NCBI RefSeq assembly: GCF_001005085.2
Contig: NZ_LBMU02000040.1
Span: 141,997 to 205,996 of the forward strand
DNA: 64,000 nucleotides
Origin: Streptomyces humi
GTDB taxonomy: Bacteria > Actinomycetota > Actinomycetes > Streptomycetales > Streptomycetaceae
Reading direction: 5' to 3'
The position numbers and the translations under genes are program-made. A model generated the notes under the pieces. The model was not told the origin of the DNA. It did not search any database and worked only from the letters and a program-made list of their open reading frames with translations. Below are positions 26,727-33,964 of the stretch, piece after piece. How positions within the stretch are numbered: position 1 is the stretch's first letter; each line of letters starts with the position of its first letter.

Positions 26727-28490
26727 ATGCATCGGTACAGGTCCCACACCTGCGGCGAGCTCCGCTCCTCTGACGTCGGCACCGACGTCCGGCTGAGTGG
26801 CTGGCTGCACAATCGGCGCGACCTGGGCGGCATCCTCTTCATCGATCTGCGCGATCACTACGGAATCACCCAGCTCGTCGCCCGTCCGGGTACCGCCGCC
26901 TACGAGGCCCTGGACAAGCTCAGCAAGGAGTCGACCGTACGGGTCGACGGCAAGGTCGTCTCCCGTGGCGCCGAGAACATCAACGCCGACCTGCCCACCG
27001 GCGAGGTCGAGGTCGAGGTCGGCGAGGTCGAGCTGCTCGGTGCGGCCGCCCCGCTGCCGTTCACGATCAACGCCGAGGACGGGGTCAACGAGGAGCGGCG
27101 CCTGGAGTACCGCTTCCTGGACCTGCGCCGCGAGCGCATGCACCGCAACATCATGCTGCGCACGGCCGTGATCTCGGCCATCCGCCACAAGATGGTCGCC
27201 CTCGGCTTCAACGAGATGGCCACCCCGATCCTCACCGCGACCTCCCCCGAGGGCGCCCGTGACTTCGTGGTGCCCTCCCGTCTGAACCCGGGCAAGTTCT
27301 ACGCGCTGCCGCAGGCCCCGCAGCAGTTCAAGCAGCTGCTGATGATCTCCGGCTTCGACCGCTACTTCCAGATCGCGCCCTGCTTCCGCGACGAGGACGC
27401 CCGCGCCGACCGCTCGCCGGGCGAGTTCTACCAGCTCGACGTCGAGATGAGCTTCGTCGAGCAGGAGGACGTCTTCCAGCCCATCGAGCGGCTGATGACC
27501 GAGCTGTTCACGGAGTTCGGCGGCGGCCGCGAGGTCACCTCGCCGTTCCCGCGGATCCCGTTCCGCGAGGCGATGCTGAAGTACGGCTCCGACAAGCCGG
27601 ACCTGCGCGCCCGGCTGGAGCTCGTCGACATCACCGACATCTTCGAGGGCTCCGAGTTCAAGGCCTTCGCCGGCAAGCACGTGCGTGCCCTCCCGGTGCC
27701 GGACGTCTCCGCGCAGCCCCGGAAGTTCTTCGACCAGCTCGGTGACTTCGCCGTCTCGCAGGGCGCCAAGGGCCTGGCCTGGGTGCGCGTCGCGGAGGAC
27801 GGTTCGCTGTCCGGTCCGATCGCCAAGTTCCTCACCGAGGAGAACGTGGCCGAGCTGACCAAGCGGCTCCAGCTGGCCGCCGGTCACGCCGTGTTCTTCG
27901 GCGCGGGCGAGTTCGACGAGGTCTCCAAGATCATGGGTGCGGTGCGCGTCGAGGCCGCCCAGCGCGCCGGGCACTTCGAGGAGAACGTCTTCCGGTTCTG
28001 CTGGATCGTCGACTTCCCGATGTTCGAGAAGGACGAGGACACCGGGAAGATCGACTTCTCGCACAACCCGTTCTCGATGCCGCAGGGTGGCATGGAGGCC
28101 CTGGAGACCCAGGACCCGCTGGACATCCTCGCCTGGCAGTACGACATCGTCTGCAACGGCGTCGAGCTGTCCTCCGGCGCCATCCGGAACCACGAGCCCG
28201 ACATCATGCTCAAGGCCTTCGGTATCGCCGGCTACGAGGCGGAGACCGTCGAGCGCGAGTTCGCCGGCATGCTGCGCGCGCTCCGCTTCGGCGCCCCGCC
28301 GCACGGTGGCATCGCCCCGGGTGTGGACCGCATCGTGATGCTCCTCGCCGACGAGCCGAACATCCGCGAGACCATCGCCTTCCCGCTCAACGGCAACGCC
28401 CAGGACCTGATGATGGGCGCGCCGACCGAGCTGGAGGAGGCCCGCCTGCGCGAGCTGCACCTCTCCATCCGGAAGCCGCAGCCGAAGTAA
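26727..28490 (+). CDS. aspS: aspartyl-tRNA synthetase (possibly nondiscriminating)
   Basis: 587 residues, full-length bacterial class II enzyme that charges tRNA-Asp. N-terminal OB-fold anticodon domain (about 1-105; VRLSGWLHNRRDLGGILFIDLRD region), then motif 1 (FNEMATPIL), motif 2 (FRDEDARADRSPGEFYQLD region near 222-240), the bacterial GAD insertion (about 310-410) and motif 3 (GIAPGVDRIVMLL near 530). Many actinobacteria lack AsnRS and charge tRNA-Asn with this enzyme plus GatCAB; that is family knowledge, not shown here. Weak ribosome site. A strong terminator follows, and a parS site lies in its promoter region. Confidence 0.96.
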   Translation: MHRYRSHTCGELRSSDVGTDVRLSGWLHNRRDLGGILFIDLRDHYGITQLVARPGTAAYEALDKLSKESTVRVDGKVVSRGAENINADLPTGEVEVEVGEVELLGAAAPLPFTINAEDGVNEERRLEYRFLDLRRERMHRNIMLRTAVISAIRHKMVALGFNEMATPILTATSPEGARDFVVPSRLNPGKFYALPQAPQQFKQLLMISGFDRYFQIAPCFRDEDARADRSPGEFYQLDVEMSFVEQEDVFQPIERLMTELFTEFGGGREVTSPFPRIPFREAMLKYGSDKPDLRARLELVDITDIFEGSEFKAFAGKHVRALPVPDVSAQPRKFFDQLGDFAVSQGAKGLAWVRVAEDGSLSGPIAKFLTEENVAELTKRLQLAAGHAVFFGAGEFDEVSKIMGAVRVEAAQRAGHFEENVFRFCWIVDFPMFEKDEDTGKIDFSHNPFSMPQGGMEALETQDPLDILAWQYDIVCNGVELSSGAIRNHEPDIMLKAFGIAGYEAETVEREFAGMLRALRFGAPPHGGIAPGVDRIVMLLADEPNIRETIAFPLNGNAQDLMMGAPTELEEARLRELHLSIRKPQPK

Positions 28491-28503
28491 CCCCGGGCGT
28501 CAC

Positions 28504-28539
28504 GAAAGGCTCGAAACCGGCGTCGGTTTCGAGCCTTTC
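28504..28539 (+). terminator. terminator after aspS
   Basis: A 15-base perfect stem (28504-28518 with 28525-28539), loop GGCGTC, ending in CCTTTCC; it starts 13 bases after the aspS stop. Confidence 0.85.
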
Positions 28540-28609
28540 CCATGCGCACGCCGATTCACAGCTCTCTCCGATGTTCCCACAGGCCAGGCCTTGTCTACGG
28601 TCCCTGACC

Positions 28610-29536
28610 ATGACAGACACCCACACCCCCGCAGACGAACAATCGCTCGAAGAGAAAAGGAAGTTGGCCCGCCGTACCGTGCTCGCGGCCGGCAGCGTGG
28701 CCGTGACCGCGGTGGGCGTCGGCAGCGCCTTCGCCGCGAGCGACGGAACGGCCGTGGAGCAGGGCACCGAAGCGGCGGCCGCCTCGGCCTCGGAGGGCGC
28801 CTGCTACACGCTCACCTCCGAACTGGTCGAGGGCCCCTACTACATCGACGCCGACAAGCTCCGCCAGGACGTCACCGAGGACCAGGAAGGCATCCCGCTG
28901 TTCCTCACCCTCAAGGTGATCGACGCGGACACCTGCAAGCCGCTGAGGAACGCGGCCGTGGACATCTGGCACTGCAACGCCTCCGGCATCTACTCGGGGT
29001 ACGAGGAGATGGGCAGCGGCGGAGGCGGTGGCGGCACCCCGCCGACCGACGCGCCCACCGGGTCGCCCACCGCCACCCCGACCGACCTGCCCTCCGGGCC
29101 CCCGCCCGGCGGTGGCGGCGGTCACCAGGAGCCCACCGACGACACCCGCTACCTGCGCGGCACGTGGCACACGGACCGGCACGGGCACGTCGGCTTCAAG
29201 ACCGTCTTCCCCGGCTGGTACCAGGGCCGGTGCGTCCACATCCACGTCAAGGTGCACGTGGACGGCGAGTGGACGGACGCCGGGTACGAGGGCGGTCACA
29301 CCTGCCACACCGGCCAGCTGTTCTTCGACGAGAAGTCGGTGCTGCTGTCCGCGGAGGTGGAGCCGTACGCGAGCAACACCACCACCCGCACCACCCTCGA
29401 CGAGGACACGATCTACCCGGACAACGGGCACGCGGGCGGCCTGCTCTACCTCAGGTACGACCGCCACCACATCGCCCGCGGCGTACACGCCCGCCTGACC
29501 CTGGGCGTCGAGCCGGACGACACGGACAACGGCTGA
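28610..29536 (+). CDS. Tat-exported intradiol ring-cleavage dioxygenase-like protein
   Basis: 308 residues. The N-terminus has LARRTVLAAGSVAVTAVGVGS, a twin-arginine signal, then an Ala-rich spacer. The dioxygenase core shows VEGPYYID (Tyr ligand), AAVDIWHCNASGIYSGY, TVFPGWYQGRCVHIHVKV (second Tyr and two His of the non-haem Fe(III) site) and GQLFFDE. Such secreted enzymes cleave catechols from lignin-type aromatics. Between GIYSGY and YLRGTWHT an insertion of about 40 Gly/Pro/Thr residues splits the core. Four extra Cys residues suggest disulfides, fitting an export role. ATG 28610 leaves a normal Tat n-region. Confidence 0.87.
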   Translation: MTDTHTPADEQSLEEKRKLARRTVLAAGSVAVTAVGVGSAFAASDGTAVEQGTEAAAASASEGACYTLTSELVEGPYYIDADKLRQDVTEDQEGIPLFLTLKVIDADTCKPLRNAAVDIWHCNASGIYSGYEEMGSGGGGGGTPPTDAPTGSPTATPTDLPSGPPPGGGGGHQEPTDDTRYLRGTWHTDRHGHVGFKTVFPGWYQGRCVHIHVKVHVDGEWTDAGYEGGHTCHTGQLFFDEKSVLLSAEVEPYASNTTTRTTLDEDTIYPDNGHAGGLLYLRYDRHHIARGVHARLTLGVEPDDTDNG

Positions 29537-29563
29537 GCCGGTGGCTTCGGGGCGGCCGGTGCC

Positions 29564-30040
29564 TCAGGTGTCGTACCGGCCGTCCCAGGGCTCGCCGAAG
29601 CCCAGGTGGTCCGGGTAGAGCTCGGCCCAGGGACCGTCGTCGTCCTCCTTGGCGACCAGTCCGAAGAAGACGCCGTCCACCGTGAGCTGGAACGGGCGGA
29701 TCGCGATGTCCGTGTAGGTGCGCCGCGGCAGGCTGCGCAGCATCGTCGCGAGGTGGGCGCGGGCCCGGGACAGCACCGAGCCGGCGCCCTCCGGGTCGCG
29801 CTGCTGCTCGGCCCAGCTGCCCGCGCACCAGATCTGGGAGTCCCGGTACCGGCCCTCGGCGTCGAACAGGTGGACCACCGAGTAGAGCCGTTTCTGCTCC
29901 TCCCAGCCCTCGTCGAGCCGGAACCCCTCGGGGAACGCGTAGGTGACCGACGCGAGGAACTGTCCGTCGGCGTAACGACCGATCGCGTCGGTACGGCCGT
30001 GCGGCTCGTAGGCGATCGGGATGAGCTCAGGGGGTGCCAT
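29564..30040 (-). CDS. hypothetical cytoplasmic protein
   Basis: 158 residues, not recognised. The sequence looks like one alpha/beta domain: IAYEPHGRTDAIGRYADGQFLASVTYAFP, then WEEQKRLYSVVHLFDAEGRYRDSQIW (read in parts), and a C-terminal YTDIAIRPFQLTVDGVFFGL strand pair. No signal peptide or membrane segment. ATG 30040 (MAPPEL) was chosen as the start of the conserved-looking part; ATG 30070 would add ten residues. Neither has a clear ribosome site, so a leaderless message is possible. It lies convergent to the dioxygenase gene and divergent from pectate lyase. Confidence 0.7.
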   Translation of the reverse strand: MAPPELIPIAYEPHGRTDAIGRYADGQFLASVTYAFPEGFRLDEGWEEQKRLYSVVHLFDAEGRYRDSQIWCAGSWAEQQRDPEGAGSVLSRARAHLATMLRSLPRRTYTDIAIRPFQLTVDGVFFGLVAKEDDDGPWAELYPDHLGFGEPWDGRYDT

Positions 30041-30207
30041 GGCGAAACCATACGGATGTGTCGTGGACATGCGGGTATTGGGGTGGGCCGGTGACCGCCG
30101 GTCCGTCCGGCCGGAAAACGGCTGCCCGGGTCAACTTTCGCTGCCCGTACTCGAAAAGGCCGCCGTATCGCACAAAAAAAACACGGCAACCTTTTCGATC
30201 TCCACAA

Positions 30208-30277
30208 CCACAGAGGAGTGAAGCCCGCCGACGCGGGCCCCCAAGCACTCCGGAAGTACGTAAGGACTCCTCTGTGG
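30208..30277 (+). promoter_or_regulatory. 5' leader with start-codon-pairing inverted repeat
   Basis: A perfect 12-base inverted repeat, CCACAGAGGAGT at 30208-30219 and ACTCCTCTGTGG at 30266-30277, whose right arm covers the pectate lyase GTG start and the bases just after its AAGGA ribosome site. A smaller GCCCGC/GCGGGC hairpin (30223-30238) lies inside. The left arm itself contains GAGGAG. Folding would hide the start codon, so this is a candidate translational switch or a coincidental structured leader. Confidence 0.5.
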
Positions 30278-31623
30278 CCACTGCCTCTCATCGCCGGTCC
30301 CTCCGCACGCGCCGTACCCTCGTCGTCTCCGCCGCCGTCGTGGCCGCCGGTGTCGGTGCCGGCGCGCTCGTGCTGACCGCGAACGCCTCCGGTACGGACG
30401 TCTACCACCAGACCCTTGCGGCCAAGGACGGCTGGGCGTCGTCCGGTTCCGGTACGACCGGTGGCGCGAAGGCCGACTCCGCGCACACCTTCACCGTCTC
30501 CACCCGCGCCCAGCTGGTGAAGGCGCTCGGTTCGGTGAGCGACACCACGCCCCGCATCATCAAGGTCAAGGGCACCATCGACGCCAACACCGACGACTCC
30601 GGCAAGAAGCTGACCTGCGCCGACTACGCGGCGGGCACGGGGTACTCGCTGAGCGCCTACCTGAAGGCGTTCGACCCGTCGACGTACGGCCGCTCCAAGC
30701 TGCCCTCCGGCACCCAGGAGTCGGCCCGCGCCGCCGCGCAGAAGAAGCAGGCCGCGAACATCGTCTTCAAGGTGCCCGCCAACACCACGATCGTCGGCGT
30801 CCCCGGCACCAAGGCCGGCATCACCGGCGGCATGCTCCAGATCCAGAAGGTCGACAACGTCATCGTCCGCAACCTGACGTTCTCCGACACCGAGGACTGC
30901 TTCCCGCAGTGGGACCCGACCGACGGCGACAGCGGCAACTGGAACTCCGAGTACGACGCGGTCACCCTGCGCGGCGCCACGCACGTCTGGGCCGACCACA
31001 ACACGTTCACCGACGCCGGGCACTTCGACAGCCTCAACCCGAAGTACTACGGCCGCGAGTACCAGGTCCACGACGGCGAACTCGACATCACCAAGAGCTC
31101 GGACCTGGTCACCGTCGAGCAGAACCTGTTCACCAGCCACGACAAGACGATGCTGATCGGCAGCAGCGACAGCGAGCCGAGCGGCAAGCTGCGCGTCACC
31201 CTCCACCACAACGTCTGGAAGGGCGTCGTCCAGCGCGCCCCGCTGACCCGCGTCGGCCAGGTGCACCTGTACAACAACGTCTACGACGTGACGCCCCTGA
31301 ACGGCTACAGCTTGCAGTACAGCATCAACTCGCGCGCCAAGGCCCAGGTGGTGGCCCAGAACAACTTCTGGACCGTGCCCAGCTCCGTCAAGGTCTCCAA
31401 GCTGCTCAGCGGCGACGGCACCGGCTCGGTCGCGGGCAGCGGCAACCTCGTCAACGGCACGACGACCGACCTGGTCGCCGCCTACAACGCCTCGAACTCC
31501 AAGAAGATCAAGACGACGGTGAACTGGACCCCGGCCCTGACCGCGGGCCTGGAGTCCAGCGCCAAGAACCTGCCGGCGGAACTGGCGAAGACGGCCGGGG
31601 CGGGCGTACTGACGGCGAACTGA
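30274..31623 (+). CDS. secreted pectate lyase, PL1 family
   Basis: 449 residues. Signal peptide: basic SHRRSLRTRRT, hydrophobic VVSAAVVAAGVGAGALVL, cleavage near NASG (about 36). The right-handed beta-helix follows, with PL1 marks: KVPANTTIVGVPG, VIVRNLTFSDTEDCFPQWDP, HVWADHNTFTD, HDGELDITKSSDLVTVEQN (calcium Asp residues) and RAPLTRVGQVHLYNN with the catalytic Arg. It eliminates polygalacturonate outside the cell, so it is a plant-material-degrading enzyme. GTG 30274 has AAGGA 8 bases upstream. See the leader hairpin for possible control. Alone in its transcript. Confidence 0.92.
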   Translation: MATASHRRSLRTRRTLVVSAAVVAAGVGAGALVLTANASGTDVYHQTLAAKDGWASSGSGTTGGAKADSAHTFTVSTRAQLVKALGSVSDTTPRIIKVKGTIDANTDDSGKKLTCADYAAGTGYSLSAYLKAFDPSTYGRSKLPSGTQESARAAAQKKQAANIVFKVPANTTIVGVPGTKAGITGGMLQIQKVDNVIVRNLTFSDTEDCFPQWDPTDGDSGNWNSEYDAVTLRGATHVWADHNTFTDAGHFDSLNPKYYGREYQVHDGELDITKSSDLVTVEQNLFTSHDKTMLIGSSDSEPSGKLRVTLHHNVWKGVVQRAPLTRVGQVHLYNNVYDVTPLNGYSLQYSINSRAKAQVVAQNNFWTVPSSVKVSKLLSGDGTGSVAGSGNLVNGTTTDLVAAYNASNSKKIKTTVNWTPALTAGLESSAKNLPAELAKTAGAGVLTAN

Positions 31624-31697
31624 GCCGGGCCGTCACACATGCGGAGGCGGGCGCGTCAGTGAGGTGTCCGATGCCCTGTCGTGAGGGGAGCCCCCTG

Positions 31698-32045
31698 ATG
31701 CGTACCGCCTACGTCGTCGTCACCGTTCTCGCCGCCCTGTCGGCCGGGTTCTCCGGAACCGTGCTGCTGCTGCGGGCCGAGTGGATCGTCAAGGCGCTCA
31801 CCGACTACCGGGTGCCGCGAGCCTGGTGGACGCCGCTCGGAGTGGCCAAGGCCGCCGGGGCGGCGGGGCTGCTGGCCGGGCTGTTCGTGCCGGTCGTGGG
31901 GGTGCTGGCGGGAGTGGGGCTGCTGCTCTACTTCACCGGGGCCGTGATCACGGTGGCGCGGGCGAGGTGGTACTCGCACATTCCGTTCCCGCTGGTGTAC
32001 GCGGCTCCGGTGGCGGGAGCGCTGGTACTGGGCCTGCTCAGCTGA
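31698..32045 (+). CDS. DoxX-like membrane protein
   Basis: 115 residues with four membrane helices (about 3-22, 45-63, 65-84, 93-113). The order and the GVAKAAGAAGLLAGL and YFTGAVITVARARWYSH segments match small DoxX/DoxD-like proteins. These are often linked with oxidative-stress complexes, but the role is generally unknown. ATG 31698 has GGGGAG 8 bases upstream. It ends at a bidirectional terminator shared with metG. Confidence 0.8.
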   Translation: MRTAYVVVTVLAALSAGFSGTVLLLRAEWIVKALTDYRVPRAWWTPLGVAKAAGAAGLLAGLFVPVVGVLAGVGLLLYFTGAVITVARARWYSHIPFPLVYAAPVAGALVLGLLS

Positions 32046-32059
32046 GTGCCGTCTCGTGC

Positions 32060-32097
32060 GCCGGCCCCCGGATCCGTCTGTGGATCCGGGGGCCGGC
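32060..32097. terminator. bidirectional terminator between DoxX-like gene and metG
   Basis: A perfect 16-base stem (32060-32075 with 32082-32097), loop GTCTGT, placed between the convergent stops. Confidence 0.88.
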
Positions 32098-32120
32098 GGA
32101 TGCGCGGGGGCGTACGGCCG

Positions 32121-33836
32121 TCAGGCCTCCGTGCCGCCGAAGCGCTCCTTGTACGTCTCCAGGTCCTCGTCCGTCAGCTTGGCGAACAGGACCGGGGGAA
32201 CCGTGAAGGAGGTGCCGGCCGGGACGGCGGTCAGCGACCTCGCCTCGTCGGCGGTGACCCAGGTGGCGGTGTCGTCGGCGAGGGCGAACGCCTCGCGCAT
32301 CGTCTTCGCCGTCGCCGGGATGAAGGGCTCCGAGACCACCGAGTACAGGTGGATCAGGTTCATCGCCGTGCGCAGGGTCAGCGCCGCGCCGTCCTTGTCG
32401 GTCTTGATCTCCAGCCAGGGGGCCTTCTCCTCCAGGTAGGAGTTGCCGGCCGACCACAGGGCGCGCAGGGCGGCGGCCGCCTTGCGGAACTGGAGGGTCT
32501 CCATGTGCTCCTCGTACTCCGCGAGGAGGCGGGCGATCTCGTTGCCGAGGCGGGTCTCCGCGTCGCCCGGCTCGCCGCCCGCCGGTACGTCGTCGCCGAA
32601 GCGCTTGCGGGAGAACGACAGCACGCGGTTGACGAAGTTGCCGAGGGTGTCGGCCAGGTCCTTGTTCACCGTGGCCGTGAAGTGCTCCCAGGTGAAGGAG
32701 GAGTCGTCGGACTCGGGGGCGTTGGCGATCAGGAAGTAGCGCCAGTAGTCCGCCGGGAGGATGTCCAGGGCCTGGTCGGTGAAGACACCGCGCTTCTGGG
32801 ACGTGGAGAACTTGCCGCCGTAGTACGTCAGCCAGTTGAAGGCCTTGACGTAGTCGACCTTCTTCCACGGCTCGCGCACGCCGAGCTCGGTGGCCGGGAA
32901 CATCACCGTGTGGAACGGGACGTTGTCCTTCGCCATGAACTCCGTGTAGCGGACGGTGGTGTCCACGTCGTACCACCAGGACTTCCAGTCGCGGGTCGAC
33001 GGGTCCTGGTCCGCCCACTCCTTCGTCGCGCCGATGTACTCGATCGGGGCGTCGAACCAGACGTAGAAGACCTTGCCCTCCGCCGCCAGCTCCGGCCAGG
33101 TGTCGGCCGGCACCGGGACGCCCCAGTCCAGGTCACGGGTGATCGCGCGGTCGTGCAGGCCCTCGTTCAGCCACTTGCGGGCGATGGACGAGGCCAGCTG
33201 AGGCCAGTCGTCCTCGTGCCGGGAGACCCACTCCTCGACCTCGTGCTGGAGCTTGGACTGGAGCAGGAAGAGGTGCTTCGTCTCGCGGATCTCCAGGTCG
33301 GTGGAGCCGGAGATCGCGGACCGCGGGTTGATCAGGTCGGTCGGGTCCAGCACGCGCGTGCAGTTCTCGCACTGGTCGCCGCGGGCCTTGTCGTAGCCGC
33401 AGTGCGGGCAGGTGCCCTCGACGTAGCGGTCGGGGAGGAAGCGGCCGTCGACCGGGCTGTACACCTGGCGGATCGAGCGCTCCTCGATGAAGCCGTTCTC
33501 GTTCAGGCGGCGGGCGAAGTGCTGGGTGATCTCGCGGTTCTCCGGAGAGGAACTCCGGCCGAAGTAGTCGAACGCGAGTGCGAAGCCGTCGTAGACCGCC
33601 TTCTGCGCGTCGTGTGCCTGGGCGCAGAACTCGTCGACCGGGATGCCCTGCTCCTTCGCGGCCAGCTCGGCGGGGGTGCCGTGCTCGTCGGTCGCGCAGA
33701 TGTACAGGACGTCGTGGCCGCGCTGGCGGAGGTACCGGGAGTACACGTCCGCCGGGAGCATGGACCCCACCATGTTGCCCAGGTGCTTGATCCCGTTGAT
33801 GTACGGAAGGGCGCTGGTGATGAGGTGTCGAGCCAT
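32121..33836 (-). CDS. metG: methionyl-tRNA synthetase
   Basis: 571 residues, class I enzyme charging tRNA-Met and initiator tRNA. HIGH-type motif in ALPYINGIKHLGNMVG near residue 10-25; a zinc-binding pair CPHC and CENC near 140-160; the KMSKS site appears as KFSTS near 340, a form common in this group. The anticodon-binding alpha-helix bundle covers about 400-540. No C-terminal EMAP-type domain is present. ATG 33836 is the only start consistent with the family N-terminus. The gene is transcribed away from the VWA protein gene, whose terminator lies between them. Confidence 0.96.
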   Translation of the reverse strand: MARHLITSALPYINGIKHLGNMVGSMLPADVYSRYLRQRGHDVLYICATDEHGTPAELAAKEQGIPVDEFCAQAHDAQKAVYDGFALAFDYFGRSSSPENREITQHFARRLNENGFIEERSIRQVYSPVDGRFLPDRYVEGTCPHCGYDKARGDQCENCTRVLDPTDLINPRSAISGSTDLEIRETKHLFLLQSKLQHEVEEWVSRHEDDWPQLASSIARKWLNEGLHDRAITRDLDWGVPVPADTWPELAAEGKVFYVWFDAPIEYIGATKEWADQDPSTRDWKSWWYDVDTTVRYTEFMAKDNVPFHTVMFPATELGVREPWKKVDYVKAFNWLTYYGGKFSTSQKRGVFTDQALDILPADYWRYFLIANAPESDDSSFTWEHFTATVNKDLADTLGNFVNRVLSFSRKRFGDDVPAGGEPGDAETRLGNEIARLLAEYEEHMETLQFRKAAAALRALWSAGNSYLEEKAPWLEIKTDKDGAALTLRTAMNLIHLYSVVSEPFIPATAKTMREAFALADDTATWVTADEARSLTAVPAGTSFTVPPVLFAKLTDEDLETYKERFGGTEA

Positions 33837-33904
33837 CGGGGGCTGCTCCCAGGTCGGTGTGTTGCTGTTATTGCGAACCTTGAAATCGTAGCCGACATGT
33901 GTAT

Positions 33905-33944
33905 GCCGCCCGCTTCCCGTTTTATTGGGTGAGAAGCGGGCGGC
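33905..33944 (-). terminator. terminator after the VWA-domain gene
   Basis: A perfect 12-base stem GCCGCCCGCTTC/GAAGCGGGCGGC (33905-33916 with 33933-33944) with a T-rich loop, 20 bases beyond the minus-strand stop at 33965. Confidence 0.75.
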
Positions 33945-33964
33945 ACGGGGTGTGCGGGTGGGGC

